Notes under the pieces: model-generated | What the model saw: only the letters and a program-made list of their open reading frames with translations | What the model was told of the DNA's origin: nothing | Database searches by the model: none | Shown: piece by piece, positions 17,242 through 26,631 of the stretch | How the letters are laid out: each line of letters opens with the position of its first letter | Position numbering within the stretch: the stretch's first letter is position 1 | From: WJJR01 sp964440935 | GTDB lineage: Bacteria; Zixibacteria; MSB-5A5; WJJR01 | Length of the DNA: 64,000 nucleotides | Assembly (NCBI GenBank): GCA_964440935.1 | Contig: CAYTTY010000002.1 | Span: 1-64,000 of the forward strand | Reading direction: 5' to 3' | Program-made: the position numbers and the translations under genes

Positions 17242-19518
17242 ATGTCCACTGTGCATGACTGTCGGGTATTGTGTGCAGTTGTACTCGTTGGTTTTTTGTT
17301 GGTGGCTGTTCCAGCGACTGCGGTGGAACGATTGGAGGTCGATAACCCCGGTGATTCGGCCTATTTGTCTCATCGGTTGCGTGTCATCCACTCAACCAAA
17401 CCGACGCCCGAAGAACCTCCGATTCCGCAACTTTGGCAGGTGCTCCGACCGGCAATCGGTGATACCGCCAGCGGGTTGTACCTCAGCTCGTACAATACCG
17501 CGGACGCTGATGACCGGCCCTCTGTGTTCGGGCTCTTCACTTACCCCGGACGAAAGCTCCTCAAGGATACACCTGTTCGCGGTGTGATTCGCGACTGGCG
17601 ACCGTTGGCATCCCATCGCGATGAGCCGATTACGGTTCTGTATACCAGTTATATCCGTGACACAGCCTACGTTAGCCGATTGGCGGTTGAGACGGGTCAT
17701 CTAACCTCCGTCTATCTCGCGCATGGGCGCGACGAACGTCCGAGCGGCAATAACAAGTGGGAGCCGTGGATCGATATTCTGCTGGTAAACGATTACGATT
17801 TCGACAGTACGCAGGAAGTTTTTGTTTATATCAACTCGGAACGTGAATCCAACCCGGCGATCCGGACGCTGTATTGCATCGATGCGACCACGTTGTCCAT
17901 TGAGTGGGCGCTCCGGGTTGCATCACCGATTCATCGCGGTGATCTTTGTGTCTCAGATTCACCGGACGATACGTCGGTCCTCTTTCTTGGTTACAATACC
18001 AAGCAAGGATATTCTGACAGCCTCTTCACCGATCTGATGGCCCACCTGGTGAAAGTTGATCACAAAGGGCAGGTGGTTTTTCAGTATGAGTGCGCAGAAC
18101 GCCACTTCGACGGAGACATTGTCCCCGTGCCATCCCACTCGCGTCTGTATGTCTCGCATGTCCTGCCATTCCCCGGCGCCGAACAGCTATCGATTGGCCC
18201 CGATGAGTACCGGCTGTCTGCGATTGACTGGGAAGGACGTGTTCTTGCGTCCACTGTTCTAGCGAATCTTCCACGACGTCTATGGGCGCACACGTTCGGC
18301 GACGATCCCGAACGGCGGCTGTGCGTGCAGATGAAGAACGGCGTCGTCCAGGTCTATGACAGCGCACTGACTCTCATCGCACAGTCGGACTCGGTGGCAT
18401 ACCTCGATTATCTCGGCCGTGTAAAGATCGCCGGACAGGCAGATCCTGTTATACTCTGCGACGACGGCGTGTACACGAAAGGATTTGAAAAACTGGCGCA
18501 CATGCCGGTACCGACGTCATCGATCGAGGTCCTTGGTTACGACGATCAAGGGAATGCGCGGTCGTTCCTTGTCAACGGCGTCCCCGCCGCAATTGTTGCC
18601 CTGGAGAAGAAAAGCACGGCCGAGTTGGTAGGGGTGTTCTACCGACGCAATCAAAACGCGGTTCTGATGGTATTGACCGGTTTGATCGTCGCCGTTGTCA
18701 TTGTCAACTATTACCGTCGAAAAAGCAAAGCCACGCTCGCGATCATTGCCCGCCAGCGTGATGAACTCCGCGAAACGCACCGTGCCTTGCAGGAGGCTCA
18801 GAAGACGATCATCGCACAGGAGAAATACCGCCAGGCGCGGGACATTGCGGGTGGATTCGGACACGAGATTCGTAACGCGTTGCTTCCGGCGGAGACCGCG
18901 CTCGAACGATTGCGGACGACGCTGGCTAATATCGACAAGGACAATCAGCACAACCGTTACGTCACGTCGATTGATAGGGCGATCAACCGCGTGTTTGACT
19001 TGACCGATGTGATTTCCGGGTACCTGAAGCTCGATCGCACATTTACGCCTGTGAGAGTCGATCTCAACGACGTTATTCGCGAATCCATTGAATCACATCG
19101 TATTCGTATCGAAGAGCAGGGAGTCGAGGTGCAATGGGAGCCGTTGCATGAAAGCTCCGTGCTGGGCGACCATGTGCAACTTCAGTCGGTCATCTCCAAT
19201 GTGCTGATTAACAGCTTGGATGCCCTGCGCGAACAATCGCATTCCGCCATTGCCATTACTGTATCTGACGAACGCGATTTGGTGCGCGTTCGCCTGGAGG
19301 ATAATGGCCAAGGCATTCGTGCAGAAGACCAGTCGCGGATTTTCGATACGTTTTACTCCACAAAACCCCGTTCCGGACATGGTTTGGGATTGTCTATTGT
19401 GAAACGCATAGTCGAGATGCACGGTGGTACGATTGAGATCCGATCGGAGTATGGCCACCACACAACGGTTGAATTCACTCTCAAGAGTGCGCACATGAAA
19501 CAGGATACCTCACAATGA
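17242..19518 (+). CDS. Sensor histidine kinase with periplasmic propeller-like domain (NtrB-like core)
   Basis: A 758-residue membrane sensor. The N-terminal signal segment (about 9-28) is followed by about 440 extracytoplasmic residues with propeller-like repeats (YDFDSTQEVFVYI, DHKGQVVFQYE, DWEGRVLASTV). One transmembrane helix follows at about 473-492 (VLTGLIVAVVIVNYY), then a coiled coil, the phosphoacceptor box GHEIRNALLP with His541, and an ATPase domain with N box NVLINSLDAL and G boxes DNGQGIRAED and GHGLGLSIVKR. It should autophosphorylate and pass phosphate to the response regulator whose start overlaps its stop (ATGA, 19515-19518). The start is uncertain: the frame is open back to TTG 17002, but ATG 17242 puts the signal peptide at the N-terminus. 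The ligand is unknown. Confidence 0.85.
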   Translation: MSTVHDCRVLCAVVLVGFLLVAVPATAVERLEVDNPGDSAYLSHRLRVIHSTKPTPEEPPIPQLWQVLRPAIGDTASGLYLSSYNTADADDRPSVFGLFTYPGRKLLKDTPVRGVIRDWRPLASHRDEPITVLYTSYIRDTAYVSRLAVETGHLTSVYLAHGRDERPSGNNKWEPWIDILLVNDYDFDSTQEVFVYINSERESNPAIRTLYCIDATTLSIEWALRVASPIHRGDLCVSDSPDDTSVLFLGYNTKQGYSDSLFTDLMAHLVKVDHKGQVVFQYECAERHFDGDIVPVPSHSRLYVSHVLPFPGAEQLSIGPDEYRLSAIDWEGRVLASTVLANLPRRLWAHTFGDDPERRLCVQMKNGVVQVYDSALTLIAQSDSVAYLDYLGRVKIAGQADPVILCDDGVYTKGFEKLAHMPVPTSSIEVLGYDDQGNARSFLVNGVPAAIVALEKKSTAELVGVFYRRNQNAVLMVLTGLIVAVVIVNYYRRKSKATLAIIARQRDELRETHRALQEAQKTIIAQEKYRQARDIAGGFGHEIRNALLPAETALERLRTTLANIDKDNQHNRYVTSIDRAINRVFDLTDVISGYLKLDRTFTPVRVDLNDVIRESIESHRIRIEEQGVEVQWEPLHESSVLGDHVQLQSVISNVLINSLDALREQSHSAIAITVSDERDLVRVRLEDNGQGIRAEDQSRIFDTFYSTKPRSGHGLGLSIVKRIVEMHGGTIEIRSEYGHHTTVEFTLKSAHMKQDTSQ

Positions 19519-20909
19519 ATCACGCACCCGAAGGGAAGAGGCCCGACACCCGCCCCACAATCTTGATTGTCGATGATGACCCCGACGTTCTCGAAGCGCT
19601 CGGGATGGTCTTCGAGGAAGACTACAACGTACTGACCGCGGATTCAGGTCCGAAGGCAGTCGAGATTGTTCGTCAGAATGAAAACATCGCTGCAGTCGTC
19701 ATGGACATTAAGATGGACGGTATGGACGGCCGCGCGGCGACACGGGAGAGTCGCAAGTGTCGTCCCGAGACGCCTGTCATCTATCACACCGGTTTCCCCG
19801 GTGAATACGATGAACGGACCATCGACGCCGCCGACGAACCATACGACTATATAACGAAGGGGCGATCGCTACCGGAACTGCGCCGATCGGTGCGGAATGC
19901 GGTAGAATCCTACGAACTCAAGACAAACACCCACCGCTTGCTGCAGATCGCCGAGCGTGAGTACCACATGATTGGACGTTCCGCCGTAATGCAGGAGGTC
20001 TTTCGGACGATAGCCCAGGTGGCGCCGAACGACAGCAAGATCATGATTCTCGGGGAGACCGGCACGGGAAAGGAGTTGGTCGCCCGAGCCATTCATCGGA
20101 CGGGCACACGTGCACGACAGCGGCTTGGCATCCTCAACTGCAATCACAAAGCCCCAGACTTGGTTGAATCGGAGCTGTTTGGACATCGGAAAGGCGCGTT
20201 TACACACGCCTATACCAGTCGTGTCGGCTTATTCGAGTTTGCCAACAAGGGCACCGTGTTCCTGGATGAAGTCGGCGATCTCGACATTACCACACAGGCG
20301 AAATTGCTGCGTGTGCTGGAAACCGGTGAATTTCAGCCGATCGGCACAGACGATTATCGCCTGACCGATGTCCGCTTGATCTGTGCCACGCATCGTGACT
20401 TGCCGGCACTGGTCAAAGATGGCCGGTTCCGTGAAGATCTGTACTTCCGTCTCTGCGGCATTCAAATCGTAATGCCGCCGTTGAGAGAGCGAAAGGAAGA
20501 TATCCCCGCGTTGGTCGAGGCGTTCGTGCGTCGGTTGACCACCGACGAGAGGTTTCCGCCAAAGATTATCGATGATTCCGCCATGATGGCTCTCATGGAT
20601 TGCGAATGGCCAGGCAATGTCCGTGAGCTGCTCCAGATGATCGAACGACTAATCATCATGACGCCCTCCGACGTGATCTTCGGTGAGGATGTGACAAAGA
20701 CGCTGAAGATCGATAACGCATTGGATTGCTGCGACAACTCAAGTCTTCCCGAGCGACTGCGTAAGATTGAACGGACATACATCCTCCAAGCGCTCCTCGA
20801 AGCGCACTATAACATCACCGCTGCCGCCTCCCTCCTCGGCATCGACCGTTCCACGCTACAAAAGAAGCTCAAGGCGCACGGGATAGATTCAGGATTGTTT
20901 CGCGAGTAG
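19515..20909 (+). CDS. Sigma-54-dependent response regulator (NtrC family)
   Basis: A 464-residue enhancer-binding activator. The receiver domain has the acidic pocket DDD at 20-22, phosphoacceptor Asp64 in VVMDIKMDG and the conserved lysine in YITKG. The AAA+ domain has Walker A GETGTGKE (about 180-187), the Walker B-type segment GTVFLDEVGDL and the arginine region LREDLYFRL. The sigma-54 contact loop reads GAFTHA (about 227-232) instead of the canonical GAFTGA. The C-terminal Fis-type helix-turn-helix is ITAAASLLGIDRSTLQKKLK. The gene is co-transcribed with the kinase upstream. Targets are unknown; a sigma-54-type promoter is seen upstream of hsp20 in this window, but nothing links the two directly. 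Confidence 0.93.
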   Translation: MNHAPEGKRPDTRPTILIVDDDPDVLEALGMVFEEDYNVLTADSGPKAVEIVRQNENIAAVVMDIKMDGMDGRAATRESRKCRPETPVIYHTGFPGEYDERTIDAADEPYDYITKGRSLPELRRSVRNAVESYELKTNTHRLLQIAEREYHMIGRSAVMQEVFRTIAQVAPNDSKIMILGETGTGKELVARAIHRTGTRARQRLGILNCNHKAPDLVESELFGHRKGAFTHAYTSRVGLFEFANKGTVFLDEVGDLDITTQAKLLRVLETGEFQPIGTDDYRLTDVRLICATHRDLPALVKDGRFREDLYFRLCGIQIVMPPLRERKEDIPALVEAFVRRLTTDERFPPKIIDDSAMMALMDCEWPGNVRELLQMIERLIIMTPSDVIFGEDVTKTLKIDNALDCCDNSSLPERLRKIERTYILQALLEAHYNITAAASLLGIDRSTLQKKLKAHGIDSGLFRE

Positions 20910-21166
20910 TCTGACCGGACAGCTTAGTTCGCTCCTACCTCCAACGCACCATGTGTGGCCGCTATTCACATCGTTTGCGATATCCTTCGTAGACGAAATT
21001 CCCAGCGGCTTTCATCAGCATTTCCACGAAGGCGGTAACCAGCTGTCGATGAGCACCTTGCAGCAGCCTTGGACATGTTTATTCATGGCATGCCAGTTGT
21101 ATAGTCTTCTCATCGGAGGAGAGGCAATTCCGCTCACGAACCACAATCTAATGGAGGAGGAGAAGA

Positions 21167-22020
21167 ATGCGCATGTATGTCGGTTACAACAGAAGGTCTG
21201 GGCCATTTTGGGTGTTAGTACTGCTACTTGTCACCGCAATGGCGATACCGGCCATTGCACAGCTTCCGAAAAACGGAATCCTGTTTACTAATGGCCCTGA
21301 TGGATCTGTCGACAGGGACCTGTATCTGATCGATCCGCTGACCGGTGATGTCAGTTTGATCTACGACAACGATGAGCTCATTGATAATCCTCGCTGGGAC
21401 CAGTCGCAAACACGAGTTGTCTTCACGAGCACTCTGACAACATCGGGCCTTCCAGACATTTATCTGTTGGAGGCCGCTACTCAGGCTGTTGACACGGTAA
21501 CGACCGGTGGACGGTACGCATACCCGTTGTTCTTCTCAGACGACGTACTCTGGGCCATCTACAGAGTAACTGCGAGTGTCGACGAGCTGTATGCCATCGA
21601 CATTGCCACGGGAGATACGACGCGATTGAGCGAATTTAACAAGTACATTGACAGGTTCGATGTGGATCAATCCCGTAGCAAGATCACATTTGAACTTCGC
21701 GAGCCGAACATTAATTCAAGTGGTGAGGTCTGGGTTGCGAACATCGATGGGTCAGGTATACCAGACTGGGACAACGCGAGTCAGCTTACGGACAACAGTA
21801 TGATGCCGTCGATTTGAATGCTATGATCGACTGCGTCTTCTTTAATGGCAATTGTGTTTTGGATCCCGATTGTCTCACATGGCGAGCAGATTTCAACTAC
21901 GACGGTGTTCCGGACGCGTTGGATATCAATGCAATGATCCAGTACTTGTTTTTCAACGGTTTTTGGCCCTGCCATCCGTGCAATCCGTTTGATGAGTCGT
22001 GCATCCTTGTGGGCACTTAG
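21167..22020 (+). pseudogene. Secreted propeller protein with dockerin-like tail, reading frame broken near 21790
   Basis: A strong ribosome site (GGAGGAGGAGAAG, about 21154-21166) precedes ATG 21167. The first frame gives 216 residues: a signal peptide ending AMAIPAIAQ, then TolB/WD40-like propeller blades (RDLYLIDPLTGDVSLIYDND; GEVWVANIDGSGI), and a stop at 21815-21817. The next frame, open through the same point, encodes QYDAVDLNAMIDCVFFNG and a second repeat FNYDGVPDALDINAMIQYLFFNG up to 22020, a normal two-repeat dockerin-like tail. The expected first calcium loop (DxNxDG) before DAVDLN is missing in both frames, so the junction looks like a small deletion plus frameshift rather than programmed slippage; no slippery run is present. 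A separate TTG-started 68-residue product is possible but less likely. Confidence 0.7.
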
Positions 22021-22160
22021 CCCAATATCACCGGGTGCCCGCGCCGGGGTGAGGGCCGGCGTGTCTGCTCGGTTGTTTTGAGGTAGAGGGCATCCCAGCC
22101 CGTCTGTATCCCAGGTGCAGAGGGCGATGGTCGCCTGCTGAGGCCGCCATCATGGGGGCA
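22021..22160 (+). other. GC-rich intergenic stretch, possible structured RNA leader
   Basis: About 140 bp of GC-rich sequence without a protein-like frame, ending directly at a strong intrinsic terminator. TGCCCGCGCC near 22036 and GGGGGCAGG near 22155 could close a long stem. It does not show the landmark motifs of SRP RNA, RNase P RNA, tmRNA or 6S RNA that I could recognise. Confidence 0.3.
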
Positions 22161-22196
22161 GGCCCGCCGGAATTCACTCCGGCGGGCCGATTTTTT
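22161..22196 (+). terminator. Intrinsic terminator
   Basis: GGCCCGCCGGA (22161-22171) pairs with TCCGGCGGGCC (22179-22189) around a short loop, and six T follow at 22191-22196. This is a textbook intrinsic terminator on the + strand. It ends transcripts from the broken propeller gene or from a small RNA before the GT9 gene. Confidence 0.85.
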
Positions 22197-22322
22197 GCCC
22201 GACCGTGACCGTCAGTGCTCCGCCACGCCAGTTGCTCCCTTTGACTTTTCTGCCTTCCATTCCCGATAATGGTGGTCTCCAGAAGCGACAGGACACAACA
22301 TCTGTTCGGAGTGGGGGAGCGT

Positions 22323-23498
22323 ATGGCTGGCAAGATTGAACAATGGCTGAAAAGCGCGGGGCGGCTCTGGCTGCGGCAGGTGGCGCCACAGGCGACGACG
22401 ATGTCCTCACCGCTGCCGGCCGGGGAATTGGAAAAGATCTCCCGGATTCTGGTCGTTCGTCTCGATGATCGGCTGGGCAATATCGTTCTGTTGACGGCGC
22501 TGCTGGTGGCCCTCAAGGGACGGTTCTCCCGCGCCCAGCTGACCTGTCTGTTGTCGCAACGGTACGCCGACATGAAGCAATTTATACCGTCGGTTGATGA
22601 GTTTTTGATCTTTGACCGATCGGCGCTCGCACACAATCCGATGCGGGTTCGTCCACTGTTGAAGCAAATCCAACAGCAGAATTATGATCTTGTTATCAAT
22701 GCCGCCGATGATCGCAGCCTGTCGTTTAATCATCTGATGGTGACGGCGCTCTCGGGCGGACGTATTCGCGTGGGACACGACCATCCGGCGGCGAGACGAT
22801 ACCACGAGGTCGCCGTTCCGATTCCGAAAGAGAAGGGCAAAGACGTGACGGTTCGTCATGTTACCGATATGCATCTCGACCTCTTGCGTGCGCTCACGCC
22901 CATCCGGTCGACCACGCGTCCACTGGTTCGTCGCCCGCGCAGCGATACGGGATTCGGTGCGGCCTTCGCGTTTCGAACCCAGCCATCAGGCAAGCCTCTC
23001 GTATTGATCCACCCTGGCGGGCGTGGGCCGAAGCGGTGGAAGCCAAAACACTTTGCAGAGGTGGCCAAGGCACTCCATGCGACCGGAGAATACCGCGTCG
23101 GTTTGGTGTGGGGACCGGCGGACATCGACGCCGCCGATATCATTTTGGAATCCGCCAAAGACGCGGTCAATCCCGTGGGTGTACTGGCATTCGACGATTT
23201 CGTATCGTTGGTCTGCTCGGCCACCGTCTTCGTCGCGAGCGATTGCGGACCAATGCACCTGGCGTCGGCCCTCGATACGCCCACCGTGGCGATCTTCCTC
23301 GTCAGTGATGCCGATAAATATCATCCCCGAGGCGATAATGATGTGACACTCGATGGGCGTCACCAACGTATCACTCCCGAACGGGTGGTCGAGGCGATCG
23401 CCACAGCCGCCGCCGGCGCCCGTGAAACGGCGGCCAAACGCGCGGCCGCGATGACGAGCGGCTCCGGCCATGTCCCATCGAACACCGAGCCCGAGTAA
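22323..23498 (+). CDS. Glycosyltransferase family 9 (heptosyltransferase-like)
   Basis: A 391-residue GT-B enzyme of the family that transfers ADP-heptose or a related sugar onto the LPS inner core. The N-terminal domain has ILVVRLDDRLGNIVLLTALL, corresponding to the usual RLDRIGDVVL start. The C-terminal donor domain has VLIHPGGRGPKRWKP and SDCGPMHLASALDTPTVAIF, both family hallmarks. ATG 22323 is chosen because GGGGGAG sits just ahead (spacing is short); ATG 22269 is in frame and would add 18 residues without family support. It leads a cluster with an MsbA-like exporter and two more glycosyltransferases. The donor sugar cannot be read from the sequence. Confidence 0.88.
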   Translation: MAGKIEQWLKSAGRLWLRQVAPQATTMSSPLPAGELEKISRILVVRLDDRLGNIVLLTALLVALKGRFSRAQLTCLLSQRYADMKQFIPSVDEFLIFDRSALAHNPMRVRPLLKQIQQQNYDLVINAADDRSLSFNHLMVTALSGGRIRVGHDHPAARRYHEVAVPIPKEKGKDVTVRHVTDMHLDLLRALTPIRSTTRPLVRRPRSDTGFGAAFAFRTQPSGKPLVLIHPGGRGPKRWKPKHFAEVAKALHATGEYRVGLVWGPADIDAADIILESAKDAVNPVGVLAFDDFVSLVCSATVFVASDCGPMHLASALDTPTVAIFLVSDADKYHPRGDNDVTLDGRHQRITPERVVEAIATAAAGARETAAKRAAAMTSGSGHVPSNTEPE

Positions 23499-23504
23499 TT
23501 GCCC

Positions 23505-25415
23505 GTGACCGAATCCCCACAGACACGATCTCAGCATGCTCTGCGCCGTTTCTTGTACTACGTGCGGCCGTTTCGTGGGTACTTGACGGTCTCTGTTTCG
23601 GCCACGGTGCTGTACGTCATTTTGTCGGCACTGCTGATCTGGCTGATCGGCCCATTGGTGGCGACACTCTTTGGCGGCAGCCCGGTCGCCGATATCACGC
23701 CCGCTCCGGAAACGACTGGTCTGTCCGGTTGGTTCAGCGATATCAAAGAGACCATCCTGAACACATTTGAACGACTGATCGTTCGCGCTGATTCAGTGAT
23801 CACGCTGACACGGATGTGTGTCGCGATCATTCTCATCTCGTTTGCGAAAAACATACTGTTGTACCTACAGAACTTCCTCATTGCGATTGTACAGCAACGT
23901 CTCATCCGAAAGTTGCGTGACCAACTGTTCGCACACTATCAGGATCTCTCGATGGCCTACTTTGCGCGGACGCGTACGGGCCAGGTGATCTCGCGCGTGA
24001 CGAACGACGTGCGTGTCCTCAACGATATGCTCGATCTGGGGTTCACGCGGATGATCAAGGAACCATTGCTTGTCGTGCTGCTGCTGGCGTCGCTGTTCAT
24101 TATCAGTTGGCAACTGGCGTTGATTACGATCACGGTCTTGCCGCTCACCACGGCGGTGATGGTGACGGTGGGGTGGTACGTACGGCGTTACTCGCGTCGC
24201 TCCCAGGAGTGCATGGCCGACTTGCATTCGGTATTGGAGGAAGCGGTCGGGGGCATCCGTGTGGTCAAGGCGTTTGGCATGCAAGATTTCGAGGTGGGAC
24301 GTTTTCGGAACATCAACAACGCATTCTATCGCGCGATGCTGAAAATGGCCCGCGTGCGCAAATTGAATTCACCGATTAACGAATTCCTGGGAACGATTGC
24401 CGGAGTAACCATTCTCTATTTCGGCGGCCGCGCCGTGCTGGGTGGTGAAGGGCTCATTGCCACGGAGTTCATAACCTTTGTCTTTCTGGTATTCTCCCTG
24501 ATCCAGCCGATCAAGGGACTTGCCGAAATCCACGCCAAATTGCAGGAGGGCCGTGCGGCCGCGGAACGCGTGTTCGAGGCGCTGGATACGCCGGTCGATA
24601 TTGTCGATTGCCCGGGTGCCAGGCCGATGGCCGAATTCACCGATTGTATTCGTTACGAAGATGTGACGTTCGCGTATGATCCCGGCCGTCCGGTCCTGCG
24701 AGACATCTCACTTGACGTCCCGCGCGGTTCTTCGATCGCGCTGGTGGGACCCTCCGGTGGCGGCAAATCGACGTTGTGTGATTTGCTGGTGCGCTTCTAC
24801 GATCCCGACAAGGGACGGATCACAATCGACGGTGTCGACCTCCGCGACATCACTATCAATTCGCTGCGCGCGCACCTTGGCATTGTGACGCAGGATATCA
24901 TCCTCTTCAATGACACCGTCGCAAGAAACATTGCCTACGGATACGGGACGATTGATCACGACAAGCTGCGCGAAGCGGCGCGTGCGGCGCAGGCGCTCGA
25001 GTTCATCGAAGCACTTCCGCAGGGATTTGAGACGGTGGTGGGTACGCGCGGTGTCAAGCTGTCGGGTGGCCAGCGCCAACGGATCGCGATTGCACGCGCC
25101 ATTATGAAAGATCCGCCGATTCTCATTTTCGACGAAGCCACAAGCGCATTGGACACCGAATCGGAAGTGGCCGTTCGGCGAGCGATCGAGAATCTGCTGA
25201 AGGATCGGACGGCACTCATCGTTGCACACCGACTGTCAACCGTGCGCGACGCCGATCGTATTGTGGTGGTGGATAACGGCCGCATCGTGGATGCCGGCAA
25301 ACATAACGAACTGCTCGCGCGCGGCGGCTTGTATCGCCGGCTGCACGATATGCAGTTTGACGACTCTCTGGCATCCACAATGGCCGCCGATGACGTGCCC
25401 GTGGGCCAACAGTAG
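23505..25415 (+). CDS. MsbA-like ABC exporter, membrane and ATPase domains fused
   Basis: A 636-residue ABC half-transporter, type IV exporter fold. The N-terminal half has about six hydrophobic helices, with a charged, possibly extracytoplasmic loop between the first two (about 60-95). The nucleotide-binding domain shows Walker A GPSGGGKST (about 415-423), signature LSGGQRQRIAIARAI, Walker B ILIFDEATSALD, and the H-loop in IVAHRLSTV. The context of LPS-type glycosyltransferases on both sides suggests it flips lipid A-core, as MsbA does, though multidrug exporters share the motifs. GTG 23505 is 6 bp after the GT9 stop; TTG 23499 is also possible. Homodimer expected. Confidence 0.9.
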   Translation: MTESPQTRSQHALRRFLYYVRPFRGYLTVSVSATVLYVILSALLIWLIGPLVATLFGGSPVADITPAPETTGLSGWFSDIKETILNTFERLIVRADSVITLTRMCVAIILISFAKNILLYLQNFLIAIVQQRLIRKLRDQLFAHYQDLSMAYFARTRTGQVISRVTNDVRVLNDMLDLGFTRMIKEPLLVVLLLASLFIISWQLALITITVLPLTTAVMVTVGWYVRRYSRRSQECMADLHSVLEEAVGGIRVVKAFGMQDFEVGRFRNINNAFYRAMLKMARVRKLNSPINEFLGTIAGVTILYFGGRAVLGGEGLIATEFITFVFLVFSLIQPIKGLAEIHAKLQEGRAAAERVFEALDTPVDIVDCPGARPMAEFTDCIRYEDVTFAYDPGRPVLRDISLDVPRGSSIALVGPSGGGKSTLCDLLVRFYDPDKGRITIDGVDLRDITINSLRAHLGIVTQDIILFNDTVARNIAYGYGTIDHDKLREAARAAQALEFIEALPQGFETVVGTRGVKLSGGQRQRIAIARAIMKDPPILIFDEATSALDTESEVAVRRAIENLLKDRTALIVAHRLSTVRDADRIVVVDNGRIVDAGKHNELLARGGLYRRLHDMQFDDSLASTMAADDVPVGQQ

Positions 25416-25462
25416 GGAATACGCGATGCATCTATCCCCGGTCTTGTGCGTATAGCCAACCG

Positions 25463-26593
25463 ATGAAGATTCTCGTATCTCTTACACTCGAGGGTCGCAA
25501 TGCGGGCATATGGTATGCCCTCGAGACCACCAGGCGATTCCAGGCGCGCGGGCATGACGTTTTGTGTCTCCCGCGTTCCCAGGGGAAGACTATTGAACGC
25601 GCGCGTGAAGCCAACCTGAACGTGATTGATGATTGCGATCTGGCCGTGTCATCGCCGAGGCACGTTTATGAAAACGTCAGACGGCTCATCCGTTTGGCTC
25701 GCGAATTCCAGCCCGATGTCGTTCTCGCCCACTGGGGACCCGATCACATCTATTGGGCGTTGGCCAAAACAGTTGGGCGCTTGACAACACCGCTCATTCG
25801 CGTGCGTGCCCTCGACCCGCGTCCGCCGAAGAAACACATCCTGTCAAAGTGGCTGCATCGCAAACCGACCGATCACATTGTTACTGTCAACGCACGTCTG
25901 CGCGACCTGTACCACACGCGACTGCGACTTCCGCGCGACTGCGTGTCGATCATTGGCCCTGGTGTCGATCCCACACATCTTGATCCCGGCGAGCCAGCCG
26001 ACTTGGCCGCACTCGGGGTCCCGAAGGGTAAAGATGTCGTCATATTGCTGGCTCGCTTCTCGCCGGTGAAGGGGCATCGGGTAATGTTGAAATCTATTCG
26101 TCAGGTCGTCGAACGGTTTCCTGACATTCATTTTCTCTGGTTGGGATTTCCGGCCGAATACGACCGACGTCTGTTCGACCGCTGGTTCGTCGAGGCTAAC
26201 CTGATGGATTACATTACGGTGGTGGATTCCTTTCAACCGGATATTTATGCGATTTTGCGTGCCTGTACCTTGGGCCTGGTGACGTCGGTAGGATCCGAGT
26301 CGATTTCACGGTCGCTCTTGGAGTACTTCAGTTGTGGACTGCCGGTGGTTGCCACCGATGTTGGTGGGGTAACTGACTTGATGCAGCGCGGTGAGTTTGG
26401 TATACTCGTTTCACCTGATGACGCCGCCGCTCTGGCCGACGGGATCATGCGAATTCTCGCATTGCCCGATCGCGGACAATCGCTGGGCGTACGGGCGCAT
26501 ACTTACCTGTTATCGAATGTCACATGGAATCAGCGTATCGACGATTGGGAGAACCTGCTCGCAGCGACGCGTGACCGTGCATGGAGTCATTGA
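25463..26593 (+). CDS. Glycosyltransferase family 4
   Basis: A 376-residue GT-B glycosyltransferase. The N-terminal acceptor domain begins MKILVSLTLEGRNAGIWYALETTRRF. The C-terminal donor domain carries VILLARFSPVKGHRVML and the EX7E-type segment SVGSESISRSLLEYFSCGLPVVATDVGG, whose two glutamates bind the nucleotide-sugar. It probably extends the LPS core or an O-antigen unit, since it sits between the MsbA-like exporter and a WaaE-like GT2. The 3' end overlaps the longest form of the next frame, so translation is coupled. The exact linkage is unknown. Confidence 0.88.
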   Translation: MKILVSLTLEGRNAGIWYALETTRRFQARGHDVLCLPRSQGKTIERAREANLNVIDDCDLAVSSPRHVYENVRRLIRLAREFQPDVVLAHWGPDHIYWALAKTVGRLTTPLIRVRALDPRPPKKHILSKWLHRKPTDHIVTVNARLRDLYHTRLRLPRDCVSIIGPGVDPTHLDPGEPADLAALGVPKGKDVVILLARFSPVKGHRVMLKSIRQVVERFPDIHFLWLGFPAEYDRRLFDRWFVEANLMDYITVVDSFQPDIYAILRACTLGLVTSVGSESISRSLLEYFSCGLPVVATDVGGVTDLMQRGEFGILVSPDDAAALADGIMRILALPDRGQSLGVRAHTYLLSNVTWNQRIDDWENLLAATRDRAWSH

Positions 26594-26631
26594 GTCGGAT
26601 GCTGTCGGCGAGTGTAAACACGAGGAACCTT

